A stretch of DNA of 64,000 bases from Mesorhizobium ventifaucium (GTDB lineage: Bacteria > Pseudomonadota > Alphaproteobacteria > Rhizobiales > Rhizobiaceae), in NCBI RefSeq assembly GCF_935822925.1, contig NZ_CAKXZS010000016.1:1-64000 (forward strand), read 5' to 3'. A program made the position numbers and the translations under genes. The first letter of the stretch is position 1; the number at the start of each line of letters is the position of its first letter. Below, one piece after another: positions 53,855 to 62,694 of this stretch. The notes beneath the pieces are model-generated. The model worked only from the letters and a program-made list of their open reading frames with translations, searched no databases and had not been told where the DNA came from.

Positions 53855-54724
53855 ATGTTCAAATCATCGATATCGCGCCGGATGGTCGTGAAAGCCGCCG
53901 CCTGCCTGGCGCTTGCCGCGACATCACTCACGGCGCTGCCCGCTTATGCGGAAACCACCCTCGAACGGGCCAAGAAGGACGGCTACATCCGCGTCGGCTT
54001 TGCCAACGAGGCGCCGTTTGGTTTCGCCACGCCTGACGGCAAGCTGACCGGCGAAGCGCCGGAGGTTGCCAAGGCGGTGCTCGCCAAGATGGGTATCTCG
54101 CAGGTTGACGGCGTGCTGACCGAATTCGGCTCGCTTATCCCAGGTCTCAAGGCCGGCCGCTTCGATATCATCGCCGCCGGCATGTTCATCAATCCGAAGC
54201 GCTGCGCCGAGATCAATTTCTCCGAGCCGTCCTACGGCATCGGTCAGGCCATGCTGGTGGCAAAGGGCAATCCGAAGGGCGTGAAGGACTTTTCCAGCTT
54301 CAAGGAAAACCCGGATCTCAAGCTCGCCGTGATGGCTGGCGCCGTCGAGGGCGGCTATGCCAAGGACGCTGGCGTCGCCGCAGGGCAGATCGTTGCCTTG
54401 CCCGACCAGTCCAGTCTGGTCGCCGCCGTCCAGTCGGGCCGCGCCGACGCTGCCGCACTAACCGCTCTTTCGATCGCCGACATGGCCAAGAAGGCCGACG
54501 GCGTCGAATCGACCAAGCCGTTCGGCGAGGTTGCCGGCAAGTCGGTGAAAGGCCATGGCGGCTTCGGCTTCCGCAAGGAAGACACCGATCTGCTGGAGGC
54601 GTTCAACGCCGAACTGAAGACGTTCCTCGGTTCGCCGGAGCACATCGCGCTGGTCGAGCCGCTCGGCTTCGGCAAGGACTACCTCCCAAACAAGACCACC
54701 GCGGAGCTTTGCGCGGGCAACTAG
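53855..54724 (+). CDS. ehuB: ectoine/hydroxyectoine-type ABC binding protein, EhuB-like
   Basis: A 289-residue family 3 binding protein with a signal peptide (MFKSSISRRMVVKAAACLAL, cleavage near AYAET). Motifs are YIRVGFANEAPFGF, LTGEAPEVAKAVLAKMG, LTEFGSLIPGLKAGRFDIIA and PKRCAEINFSEPSYG, the pattern of EhuB-type binding proteins. It is divergent from the M24/sox operon, so the ligand may be ectoine, a betaine or creatine-like compound. Followed by a strong hairpin. Confidence 0.8.
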   Translation: MFKSSISRRMVVKAAACLALAATSLTALPAYAETTLERAKKDGYIRVGFANEAPFGFATPDGKLTGEAPEVAKAVLAKMGISQVDGVLTEFGSLIPGLKAGRFDIIAAGMFINPKRCAEINFSEPSYGIGQAMLVAKGNPKGVKDFSSFKENPDLKLAVMAGAVEGGYAKDAGVAAGQIVALPDQSSLVAAVQSGRADAAALTALSIADMAKKADGVESTKPFGEVAGKSVKGHGGFGFRKEDTDLLEAFNAELKTFLGSPEHIALVEPLGFGKDYLPNKTTAELCAGN

Positions 54725-54737
54725 GTTCCCAACTGCT

Positions 54738-54764
54738 GGCGGCGCGAAAGCGCCGCCCCTTTTT
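54738..54764 (+). terminator. strong hairpin with T-run between ehuB and ehuC
   Basis: GGCGGCGC-GAAA-GCGCCGCC (54738-54757) is a perfect 8-bp GC stem with a GAAA tetraloop, followed two bases later by five Ts. It looks like an intrinsic terminator placed between the binding-protein gene and the permease genes, which would keep binding-protein transcripts more abundant. Confidence 0.85.
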
Positions 54765-54779
54765 CCTGGGGGAATCCGC

Positions 54780-55508
54780 ATGGGAATCCGTACGCTCGTT
54801 GCCATGCTGGCCGTCGCGCTTGTCGTGATCGGTGCCTTGGCAACACAGGAATCTTACAAAGTGTTTATGCCGGGGCTGCTGCAAGGCGCGGTCCTGACGA
54901 TCGAGATCGCTGTCCTCGGCAGCCTGCTGGCAATTGTTATGGGCGTGCTGGCGGCGCTGGCAAGGATGTATGGCCCGGCGCCGCTCAGATGGCTGGCCAC
55001 GGTCTATGTCGAGATCTTCCGCGGCACGTCGGCGCTGGTGCAATTGTTTTGGCTGTTTTTCGTGCTGCCGCAATTCGGTGTCATGCTTGACGCATTTCTG
55101 GTTGCTGTCCTGGCGCTCGGCCTGAACGTTGGTGCTTACGGGTCGGAAGTCGTGCGCGGTGCGATCCAGTCCGTCGCCCGCGGACAGTGGGAGGCGTCTA
55201 CCGCACTGAACATGAGCCGCCCCCAGATGTTGCGCCGGATCATCCTGCCGCAGGCTTTCGTCGCCATGATCCCGCCTTGGGGCAATTTGTTCATCGAGCT
55301 TTTGAAATCGACAGCGCTGGTCTCGCTGATCACGCTCTCGGACCTCGCCTTCAAGGCGCAGCAAATGAACCAGAACACGTTCAAGACCATTCCGATCTTC
55401 ACCCTCGTCCTGCTGATGTACTTGGCAATGTCGCTGGTTGTGACCATCGGCATGCGGCTTCTCGAAAGGCGGGCTTCGCTCGGACTGGCGCGGGGGAAGG
55501 CAGCATGA
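54780..55508 (+). CDS. ehuC: ehu-type ABC transporter permease
   Basis: A 242-residue polar-amino-acid-type permease with about five helices. The EAA-like loop is GQWEASTALNMSRPQMLRRI then ILPQAF. It starts after the hairpin and ends overlapping the next permease gene by four bases. Works with the following permease to form the channel. Confidence 0.87.
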   Translation: MGIRTLVAMLAVALVVIGALATQESYKVFMPGLLQGAVLTIEIAVLGSLLAIVMGVLAALARMYGPAPLRWLATVYVEIFRGTSALVQLFWLFFVLPQFGVMLDAFLVAVLALGLNVGAYGSEVVRGAIQSVARGQWEASTALNMSRPQMLRRIILPQAFVAMIPPWGNLFIELLKSTALVSLITLSDLAFKAQQMNQNTFKTIPIFTLVLLMYLAMSLVVTIGMRLLERRASLGLARGKAA

Positions 55509-56164
55509 TCTGGGACTGGGCATTTGCTTTTGAAATCCTGCCGGTGCTCGCCAGCGCTGCCATCGTTTCCATCGAGGCGACGCTGATCGGCTTTGCGCTT
55601 GCCGCCTCGCTTGGCCTGGTGCTGGCGGTCGCCCGCATCGCCGTGCCGTGGACCGGCTGGACGATTTCGGTGCTGGTCGAATTGATCCGGTCGACCCCGC
55701 TGCTGATCCAGATATTCTTTCTCTATTTCGTCTTTCCGAAATTTGGCGTCGTGCTCGACGCCTTCACCGCCGGGGTGCTTGCCATCGGCATCCACTACGC
55801 AGCCTATTGTTCCGAGGTCTATCGCGCCGGTTTCGACAACATCCATCGCGGCCAGTGGGAAGCCTCGGTCGCGCTCAATCTGTCAGCCTGGACGACGTTC
55901 CGCGACATCATCATTCCGCAGGCGATCCCGCCGATCGTTCCGGCGCTCGGCAACTATCTGGTTGCCTTGTTCAAGGAGACGCCATTGCTTTCCGCAATCG
56001 CCGTGCTGGAGCTGATGCAGACGGCCAAGATCATCGGCTCCGAAACCTTCCGCTACACGGAGCCGATGACGCTGGTCGGCCTGTTCTTCCTTGCCATGAG
56101 CCTGGTTTCGGCCGCGCTCATTCGCTCCCTCGAAGGCTTGCTCAACCGGAGGACCATGCGATGA
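55505..56164 (+). CDS. ehuD: ehu-type ABC transporter permease
   Basis: A 219-residue permease of the same family, with SAAIVSIEATLIGFALAASL in its first helix and the EAA-like loop GQWEASVALNLSAWTTFRDI then IIPQAIPP. The ATG overlaps the preceding gene (ATGA), and the stop overlaps the ATPase gene in the same way. Confidence 0.88.
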   Translation: MIWDWAFAFEILPVLASAAIVSIEATLIGFALAASLGLVLAVARIAVPWTGWTISVLVELIRSTPLLIQIFFLYFVFPKFGVVLDAFTAGVLAIGIHYAAYCSEVYRAGFDNIHRGQWEASVALNLSAWTTFRDIIIPQAIPPIVPALGNYLVALFKETPLLSAIAVLELMQTAKIIGSETFRYTEPMTLVGLFFLAMSLVSAALIRSLEGLLNRRTMR

Positions 56165-56940
56165 CGGAACAACCGATGGTCCGCTTCGACAATGTTTCGA
56201 AACGCTACGGAGCGCTGACAGTTCTCGACGGGCTCAATCTGGACATAGCACGCGGCGAAAAGGTTTCCATCATCGGCCCCTCAGGCTCCGGCAAGACCAC
56301 GGTGCTGCGCATGCTGATGACGCTGGAGACGATCAATGACGGCGTCATCTGGGTCGAAGGCGAGCCGCTCACCCACATGGAGAGGAACGGCAAGCTTGTT
56401 CCCGCCGATCTCGCGCACATCCGCAAGATCCGCGCCAAGATCGGCATGGTATTCCAGTCGTTCAACCTGTTCCCGCACATGACGGCGATGCAGAACTGCA
56501 TCGAGGCACCGATAACCGTGCTCGGCATGAAGCGGGCCGATGCCGAGGCGCGTGCGGCCGAACTGCTCGACATGGTCGGCTTGTCGGAGAAAAAGGACCA
56601 CTATCCCTCGCAGCTTTCCGGCGGCCAGCAGCAGCGTGTCGCCATCGCGCGCGCTTGCGCCATGCGGCCCAAGATCATGCTGTTCGACGAGGTGACCTCG
56701 GCACTCGATCCCGAACTCGTCGGCGAAGTGCTTGAAGTCATCCGAAAGCTCGGCAGGGAACATGACCTCACCATGTTGATGGTCACCCACCAGATGGGAT
56801 TTGCCAAGGAATTCTCCGATCGCGTCTGCTTTTTCCATGCCGGCAAGATCTGCGAGCAGGGGCCGCCAAGCGAGTTGTTCGGCGCCCCCAAGAACGAGCG
56901 GACGCGGCAGTTCCTGCACGCTGTCCTGGAGGCTGGATGA
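56161..56940 (+). CDS. ehuA: ehu-type ABC transporter ATP-binding protein
   Basis: A 259-residue polar-amino-acid-type ATPase. Walker A GPSGSGKTT, Q-loop MVFQSFNLFPHMT, signature LSGGQQQRVAIARACA, Walker B IMLFDEVTSALD, and H-loop MVTHQMGFAKEF. An insert around residues 70-90 (THMERNGKLVPADLAHIRKI) is typical of Ehu-type ATPases. The end overlaps the GntR start. Confidence 0.92.
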   Translation: MTEQPMVRFDNVSKRYGALTVLDGLNLDIARGEKVSIIGPSGSGKTTVLRMLMTLETINDGVIWVEGEPLTHMERNGKLVPADLAHIRKIRAKIGMVFQSFNLFPHMTAMQNCIEAPITVLGMKRADAEARAAELLDMVGLSEKKDHYPSQLSGGQQQRVAIARACAMRPKIMLFDEVTSALDPELVGEVLEVIRKLGREHDLTMLMVTHQMGFAKEFSDRVCFFHAGKICEQGPPSELFGAPKNERTRQFLHAVLEAG

Positions 56941-57665
56941 CGCTTGAGACAGATGCCACGCCGCTGGTCGCGACCGCCGCGCCGCGCCCGCTTTCGGCGC
57001 GGGAGCGGTTCGAGCGTATTTACCGGATATTGCGCGACCGCATCTGCCTGCTCGACTACGCGCCGGGTAGCCATCTCTCCGAGAAAGAGCTTGCCCAGGA
57101 ATTCCAGATCAGCCGCACGCCGGTTCGCCGTGTCCTGGCGCGCCTCGAATCCGAGGGTCTGGTTCAATCCGTCCATGGCGTCGGCACGATCGTCACCGAT
57201 GTCGACATCGAGGAATTGCAGCAGGTCTATCACTTGCGCCTGGAGCTGGCGCTCCTCGTCGGCAAGCTTTCGCCGATCCCGCGCACGGCGGACGACCTCG
57301 ACCGGATAAGGGCACTCATCGCGCGCTGCGATTCCGATGTGCTCAATCCCGACCAGCGCGCTTTCCTGCGCCTCAACATGGATTTTTTCTACGAGCTCAC
57401 CGCGATGACCGGCAACCAGCCGCTGCGCGAGATCAGCGAGCGCCTGTATTTTCAGGTCGCGCGCGTCGTCCTGAAGATGATGCCGCAGTTGGGCCTTGTC
57501 GAAGAGTTCACTGCGTTCCGCCGCGAAATGGAAGAGGTGCTTGCCGCCGCCGAGATCGGCGACTGGGAGTCCATCGGGCACATAAGGCGAGCTCATATCT
57601 CGATGAGTTTTCGCCGCATGATGCGTCATGCAGGCGAGGTCAGTACGTCCGGCGAAACGCTGTAG
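56937..57665 (+). CDS. GntR-family regulator, FCD subfamily
   Basis: A 242-residue GntR protein. Winged helix at about 25-90 (YRILRDRICLLDYAPGSHLS, LAQEFQISRTPVRRVLARLE) and FCD-like helical domain at 95-230 (VYHLRLELALLVGKL). The start overlaps the ehuA stop (ATGA), so it is the last gene of the ehu operon. It is the likely regulator of this operon and of the divergent M24/sox genes. Confidence 0.88.
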   Translation: MTLETDATPLVATAAPRPLSARERFERIYRILRDRICLLDYAPGSHLSEKELAQEFQISRTPVRRVLARLESEGLVQSVHGVGTIVTDVDIEELQQVYHLRLELALLVGKLSPIPRTADDLDRIRALIARCDSDVLNPDQRAFLRLNMDFFYELTAMTGNQPLREISERLYFQVARVVLKMMPQLGLVEEFTAFRREMEEVLAAAEIGDWESIGHIRRAHISMSFRRMMRHAGEVSTSGETL

Positions 57666-57692
57666 TTTATGTTTGATCTGGCGAACGCCGGA

Positions 57693-57998
57693 TCACGACC
57701 GGCGGGCAGCGCTTCGTCGGCCGGCGACCAGCTTCAGCCAAGGCGCCGAATGGAAGGCGCTCATCAGCAAGTACATCATCGCCATTCCGCTCAGCGGCGA
57801 CGCATCTTGCGCCGCCGAGCAGATCATGTCCGCATCACCGGTGACGGCCGTCAGCAGCGCCATCATTGCGAAGGTTGGCGCGGCTGCCAGGGATAGCCAG
57901 TCGGCCGCGCCGCGGGCGGCGACATTGTCGCTTGGGAAATCGGCAGATTTGCTGCCTGCGGGCGGCATCTTCTGCGTGTGGTTGGAGTGCAGTGTCAT
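57693..57998 (-). CDS. small membrane protein next to DUF899 gene
   Basis: A 101-residue protein with two likely membrane helices (AADWLSLAAAPTFAMMALLT and GMAMMYLLMSAFHSAPWLKL). No family recognised. It starts six bases after the DUF899 gene stop on the same strand, suggesting the two belong together. Confidence 0.6.
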   Translation of the reverse strand: MTLHSNHTQKMPPAGSKSADFPSDNVAARGAADWLSLAAAPTFAMMALLTAVTGDADMICSAAQDASPLSGMAMMYLLMSAFHSAPWLKLVAGRRSAARRS

Positions 57999-58004
57999 CG
58001 AACG

Positions 58005-58738
58005 TCAGCCCTGGCCGTACTCGTCGTGGCGGCGCCACCAGACGCCCGTCTCGTTACGCCCTTGGGGCGCGCGGTCGAGCCACTGATACATGCCCCAGAG
58101 GCCGTCCAGTCCGCGCGCATAGGTGGAATAGGCGTGGTAGACGACGCCGTTGTCTAGCACGAATGCGCTCATGCCTGGCCTCTCGCGCGTGTACGTGGCC
58201 ATGTCTGTTCCGCTCATTGCAGCGAAGGTCACGGAGCCGTCGGCAGTCGTACGCGAGGGTATCTCGGCGAGAGGCGCCTCGCGGACATAGTTGTATTCGA
58301 TGCCTTGCTCGCGCTGCTGCTCCTCGGTGAACGAAACGTCGAAGTCGAAATTGAAGTCGCTGCCGTGTGAGGAGGCCCAGGGGAACGTCCATCCCATCCG
58401 CCGCTTGTACGCCTGCAGCTTCGAGAGCGGTGCCCGCGATACCGCCGAAAGCATGACGTCGTGATTGGCCAGGTGGACGACGAAGCCGTCGAATCCATCC
58501 GCGATCGCTGAGCAGGCCGGACAGCCCGCCGTATAATCGGGCCCGAACATGAAGTGGTAGACGAGAAGTTGCGAGCGTCCCTGAAAAGGTCTGCCAGTGA
58601 AGCGCTGCCTTCGTCGGTCTCGAATCGGTAATCCTTGTCGAACCGAACCCAAGGCAGTTCCTGCCGCCGCCGCGCCACCTCGTCGCTTTGTCGCGTGAGC
58701 TCCTTCTCTGCCTCCTCTATGTCCTGCCTCGTTCGCAC
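58005..58738 (-). pseudogene. DUF899 thioredoxin-like protein, frameshifted
   Basis: DUF899 proteins are thioredoxin-fold and of unknown role. The N-terminal part reads EEAEKELTRQSDEVARRRQE, PWVRFDKDYRFETDEGSASL and ADLF, and the remainder continues in another frame as GRSQLLVYHFMFGPDY, CPACSAIADGF and MGWTFPWASSHGSDFNFDF. The switch falls at a run of four identical bases near 58584, so one base has probably been lost. The beginning also lacks an ATG; a GTG at 58738 is the best candidate. Predicted inactive. Confidence 0.75.
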
Positions 58739-58795
58739 CGTTTTCTTACGGCGCGCTAGTTGTTGGTCCTGAGATAGATTAGGACCGGATTTCGA

Positions 58796-60049
58796 ATGGT
58801 GAGAGTTACAAGTGTGACGGGATTCCGATTGGATTCGCTGATCACCGCTGCGGCGCGCGCCCTCGCAACGGGTGATCCCCTTGGCGCTTTGAAGCGGGTC
58901 GCCCTGCGTGACGATGCGCCTGCGCTTGCGCTGCGCGGCATCGCGATGGCGCAGCTCGGCGATCTCGTTCGCGCAAAGGCTCTTCTCAAAAGTGCTGCGC
59001 GCGCCTTCGGTCCAAAAGAGGCTGTGGCCCGCGCGAGGTGCGTCGTCGCCGAAGCCGAGATCGCACTCGTCTCGCGCGACCTCGGCTGGCCGGCGAAGGC
59101 ACTCGACGCCGCGCGGTCGACGCTTGAAAAGCACGGCGACCACGTCAATGCCGCGCATGCGCGCAATCTCGAAGCTCGCCGCCTGCTCCTGATCGGACGC
59201 CTTGATGAGGCCGAGAGCAGGCTCGCCGGGTTCGACCCGACAACGCTCCCGCCCGCGTCGAGGGCCGCCCACGAGCTGGTGACTGCGGGGCTCGCGATAC
59301 GCCGCCTCCGCACCAAGGCGGCGCGGGCTGCGCTCGCGCGGGCCGAGCACGCCGCCCGCCAGGCGGACATTCCAGCGCTGACGGCCGAGGTTGAAGATGC
59401 ATCCCTGGTGATGAACACGCCCGCGGCGCGGCTGATCGCGTGTGGTGAGGAGCGCCCGCTCCTGCTCGAGGAGGTCGAAGCGCTGATGGCGTCGGGGGCG
59501 CTCGTCGTCGACGCTTGCCGCAATGTCGTGCGGGACGCCGGCACCATCGTCTCGCTGGCGACGCGCCCGGTCCTGTTCGCGCTTGCGCGCGCGCTGGGCG
59601 AAGCCTGGCCCGCCGACGTGCCGCGGGCCACGCTCGTCGCCCGCGCCTTCGGCGGCAAGCACGCCGATGAATCGCATCGAGCACGGTTGCGGGTCGAAGT
59701 CGGTCGGCTTCGGGTGGAGTTGCGGTCACTGGCCGATGTGAGCGCGACCAAGCGAGGCTTTGCGCTTAAGCCGCGCCGCCCACGCGATGTCGTGGTGCTG
59801 GCGCCGCCGGTCGACGAGCCGCATGCAGCGGTGCTCGCCTTCCTCGCCGACGGCGAGTCGTGGTCGAGCTCGGCGCTCGCAATTGCGCTCGGAGCCAGCT
59901 CGCGCACCGTGCAGCGCTCGCTCGAGCAGCTTGCGGCGGCAGGCAAGGTGCAGTCGTACGGCCGCGGGCGAGCGCGCCGTTGGATGACCCCGCCCGTGCC
60001 GGGATTCCCGACAATCTTGTTACTCCCCGGCTCACTGTCGGGTTATTAG
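58796..60049 (+). CDS. TPR-like and winged-helix regulator, uncharacterised
   Basis: A 417-residue Ala/Arg-rich protein. Residues 15-200 are repeated helical pairs (GIAMAQLGDLVRAKALLKSA, ARNLEARRLLLIGRLDEAES) like TPRs. A Leu/Ala-rich region around 260-300 resembles a DNA-binding OmpR-like arm, and the C-terminal 70 residues form a winged helix (AVLAFLADGESWSSSALAIA, LGASSRTVQRSLEQLAAAGK). GTG start; divergent from the DUF899 gene. Its downstream partner is a beta-propeller protein. The function is not known. Confidence 0.7.
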   Translation: MVRVTSVTGFRLDSLITAAARALATGDPLGALKRVALRDDAPALALRGIAMAQLGDLVRAKALLKSAARAFGPKEAVARARCVVAEAEIALVSRDLGWPAKALDAARSTLEKHGDHVNAAHARNLEARRLLLIGRLDEAESRLAGFDPTTLPPASRAAHELVTAGLAIRRLRTKAARAALARAEHAARQADIPALTAEVEDASLVMNTPAARLIACGEERPLLLEEVEALMASGALVVDACRNVVRDAGTIVSLATRPVLFALARALGEAWPADVPRATLVARAFGGKHADESHRARLRVEVGRLRVELRSLADVSATKRGFALKPRRPRDVVVLAPPVDEPHAAVLAFLADGESWSSSALAIALGASSRTVQRSLEQLAAAGKVQSYGRGRARRWMTPPVPGFPTILLLPGSLSGY

Positions 60050-60088
60050 TGTCGGGACAATTCAACAGATCTGAGGTGGAGGAGAAGC

Positions 60089-60739
60089 ATGAAACGATCT
60101 GCAGCCGAAGTCCTCCGCGAATATGGACCCTTTCCGGGTGTCGATCAGGTGGCTGGGGTTACGTTCGACGGTCAGCACGTATGGTTTGCGTCAGGAGACA
60201 GGCTGAACGCCTTGGATCCTGCGAGCGGGAAGGTGGTGCGCGCGATCGATGTCGCCGCGCACGCAGGAACGGCCTTCGACGGTCAGCACCTGTTCCAGAT
60301 CGCCGAAGATCGCATCCAGAAGATCGATCCCAACACCGGCCGCGTGCTCGCCACGATTCCGGCGCCAGGTGGCGGCGGCGACTCCGGGCTCGCCTGGGCC
60401 GAAGGCTCACTTTGGGTGGGGCAGAATCGCGGTCGCAAAATCCATCAGATCGATCCGCAGACAGGGGCAGTTCTTCGCACAATCGATTCCAACCGTATCG
60501 TCACAGGGGTCACCTGGATCGACGGCGAACTCTGGCACGGCACCTGGGAAGGTGACGAGAGCGACGTCAGGCGGATAGATCCTGAAACCGGAAAGGTTCT
60601 GGAGAAGCTCGATATGCCGCCTGGAACAGGCGTGTCAGGGCTCGAGTCCGATGGTGGCGACCAATTTTTTTGCGGCGGTGGAAACAGCGGCAAGGTGAGA
60701 GCCATCCGCCGACCCAGGCGAGGCTCCACGAGCAAGTAA
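60089..60739 (+). CDS. beta-propeller protein, glutamine cyclotransferase/Vgb-like
   Basis: A 216-residue protein made of about five short blade repeats: VTFDGQHVWFASGDRLNALD, TAFDGQHLFQIAEDRIQKID, LAWAEGSLWVGQNRGRKIHQ and VTWIDGELWHGTWEGDESDV. No signal peptide. Each blade ends with a ...ID-P-x-TG-x-VL motif. It follows the HTH/TPR gene by 39 bases. Possible ligand-binding or lyase function cannot be assigned. Confidence 0.72.
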   Translation: MKRSAAEVLREYGPFPGVDQVAGVTFDGQHVWFASGDRLNALDPASGKVVRAIDVAAHAGTAFDGQHLFQIAEDRIQKIDPNTGRVLATIPAPGGGGDSGLAWAEGSLWVGQNRGRKIHQIDPQTGAVLRTIDSNRIVTGVTWIDGELWHGTWEGDESDVRRIDPETGKVLEKLDMPPGTGVSGLESDGGDQFFCGGGNSGKVRAIRRPRRGSTSK

Positions 60740-60799
60740 CCGAAGCGGCCCTCGCGGGCGCACTTTCCCCTTTGACGAACCGTCCGCCGGGAGCGGCCA

Positions 60800-61285
60800 T
60801 CAATGCGGCGGACCGGATCGCTGGAGCCCTAAGCGCTTCGGCTTGTCGCGGCGCTCGACGATGTAGATATGGTCAGCCACCAGGACCACATTGCCATGCT
60901 GGTTGATCACCTCGCAGCGCTCGATGACGCGACCCGACTCCGGCCGCTTCGGGTCGTCTTCCTTGGCTGAGATGGTGGTGCGGGTCTTGATCGTATCGCC
61001 GATGAACACCGGCTTGATGAAGCGCAACCTGTCATAGCCATAGGAGAAGGCGACCGGGTTGATGACGCTTGCCGTCAGCCCGACGCCGACCGAAAACACC
61101 AGCGTGCCATGGGCGATGCGCTGTCCGAACGGCGTCGTCTTCATGAACTCGGCGTCCATGTGGTGAGGGAAGAAATCCCCGGTATGTCCGGCATGCACGA
61201 CGAAGTCGGTCTCGGTGATGGTGCGCCCGCTGGTCATGCGCGACGCGCCGATCTGGTAATCCTCGAAATAGACAGTCTGCTCCAT
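60800..61285 (-). CDS. MaoC-family hydratase
   Basis: A 161-residue single hotdog (R)-specific hydratase. It has [20 protein letters not shown], then [20 protein letters not shown], carrying the Asp and His of the active site, and [16 protein letters not shown]. The ATG at 61285 has GAGG upstream and follows the dehydrogenase stop. It ends the sugar-acid operon; a hydratase on a sugar-derived acyl substrate is unusual for the context. Confidence 0.87.
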   Translation of the reverse strand: MEQTVYFEDYQIGASRMTSGRTITETDFVVHAGHTGDFFPHHMDAEFMKTTPFGQRIAHGTLVFSVGVGLTASVINPVAFSYGYDRLRFIKPVFIGDTIKTRTTISAKEDDPKRPESGRVIERCEVINQHGNVVLVADHIYIVERRDKPKRLGLQRSGPPH

Positions 61286-61286
61286 G

Positions 61287-62363
61287 TCAGGGCCTCGCCG
61301 CGATCGGTGTTGCCGGCGCCGCGCTCGATTGGTAGGCGGCCTCGACCAGTGCCATGGTGTTCCAGGCGTCCTCGACGGAACTGACAAGTTCGGCGTCCTC
61401 GCCCGATGCATAGCGCTGGACATTAGCCATGCGGCCGACAAAGGCGTCCGGAAACCATTTGCCGACGAGCGGCACCGTAGTCCAGTCGGAGCCGCCCTTC
61501 GGATAGATTTCAAGAATATCAGGCTCGCCGCGCGGATAGTCGAGATTGAGCCCGAGTTTGAGATAGGCGGCGCCCTCGGTGCCGCAGATGCGGAACTCGC
61601 AGACCTGGTGTTTTCGGCCAAATTTATGATCGTGATTGATCGACAGCGCACAGCGAACTGTATCGCGATAGTCGAGGATCGCGCTGGTGCGCGTTTGCGC
61701 AACCTTATGGCCGGGATGACCGAGCGTCTTTGCGTGAACGCCCAGGGGATCGCCGAGCAATTGCCGGATCAGGTCGAGATAATGGATCGAATGCATGGCA
61801 ATCTCGACGCGCGGCGCCTTGAGCAGGAACTCCCACAGCTGCCAGGGCGTCGCCAGCGCCAGCCACGCGTCGAAATCGACCACCTCGCCCAGCCAGTCCC
61901 CGGCGATCGCATCCTTCAGCGCCAGCATCATCGGCGCGAAGCGGAGCTGGAAATTCACCGCCGCCTTCAGGTTTTTGGAGCGGCAGATTTCGAGGATCTC
62001 GCTCGCCTCGGTCAGATCACTGCCCATCGGCTTCTGGATCAGCGCTACGGCGCCGTCAGGCAAGGCCCTGAGCACGCCGGCATGATGAGCCGGCGGCGTC
62101 GCCAGGTCGAAGATGACGCCGTCGATTGACGCAGCCTCCTCGGTCGACCGGTAAGCGGCGACGCCCCATTTGGCCGCGAGTTTTTCAGCCTTGCCCTGAT
62201 CGGGATCGAAAAGCCCGGCGACCGGGAAGCCGGCTTTCGCATAGGCCGGGAAATGCGCATCGCCGACGATCGAGCCGGCGCCGAAAATCACGATCGGTCT
62301 CGGCTTGGACGGCTGCGCCCATGCCTGGGAGAGCGAGGCTGGGTCGAAAACGCCATCAGTCAT
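61287..62363 (-). CDS. Gfo/Idh/MocA-family dehydrogenase
   Basis: A 358-residue NAD(P)-dependent sugar or inositol-type dehydrogenase. Rossmann motif [20 protein letters not shown], then [14 protein letters not shown], the EKP-like motif in [12 protein letters not shown], and a C-terminal Gfo/Idh sheet domain with [20 protein letters not shown]. The ATG at 62363 overlaps the mutarotase gene stop. It would oxidise the sugar delivered by the ABC importer. Confidence 0.88.
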   Translation of the reverse strand: MTDGVFDPASLSQAWAQPSKPRPIVIFGAGSIVGDAHFPAYAKAGFPVAGLFDPDQGKAEKLAAKWGVAAYRSTEEAASIDGVIFDLATPPAHHAGVLRALPDGAVALIQKPMGSDLTEASEILEICRSKNLKAAVNFQLRFAPMMLALKDAIAGDWLGEVVDFDAWLALATPWQLWEFLLKAPRVEIAMHSIHYLDLIRQLLGDPLGVHAKTLGHPGHKVAQTRTSAILDYRDTVRCALSINHDHKFGRKHQVCEFRICGTEGAAYLKLGLNLDYPRGEPDILEIYPKGGSDWTTVPLVGKWFPDAFVGRMANVQRYASGEDAELVSSVEDAWNTMALVEAAYQSSAAPATPIAARP

Positions 62364-62685
62364 GATGGAAGACTTCGTCCATCGATGCCCACCACTCGCC
62401 CTCCTTGCGGGTCGGCAGCGGCTCCTGGCAAGGCATGCACAGCGCCCACCATTCCTGCGTCTTGGGATCGGCGGCCATCTTCGCCATGTCGGCGGCATAG
62501 TCGGTGCCGTGATATTCGAAGGCGCTGAACAAGAGGTGCTCCGGCTCCTTGAGGTAGATCGAATAATTTTTGATGTTGCAGGCGGAAATCATGGCAAGCA
62601 CTTCAGGCCAGACGGCAGCGTGAAGCCGCACATATTCAGTGACCTTTTCCGGCTTGAGGCCGAGCACCATTCCCATCCGCTGCAT
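62356..62685 (-). CDS. L-rhamnose mutarotase family protein
   Basis: A 109-residue dimeric alpha/beta barrel protein (RhaM/FucU-like DUF718). It contains MVLGLKPEKVTEYVRLHAAV, NYSIYLKEPEHLLFSAFEYH and a C-terminal [15 protein letters not shown]. Such proteins interconvert sugar anomers. The ATG nearest homology may be residue 4 or 6. It sits between the enolase-superfamily and Gfo/Idh genes. Confidence 0.87.
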   Translation of the reverse strand: MQRMGMVLGLKPEKVTEYVRLHAAVWPEVLAMISACNIKNYSIYLKEPEHLLFSAFEYHGTDYAADMAKMAADPKTQEWWALCMPCQEPLPTRKEGEWWASMDEVFHHD

Positions 62686-62694
62686 GTCCGGCTC

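Noticed and set aside
58229..59677. A 482-residue minus frame over the HTH/TPR gene
   Set aside because: Only its end carries real sequence, the N-terminal part of the frameshifted DUF899 protein; the rest is a shadow of the forward gene.
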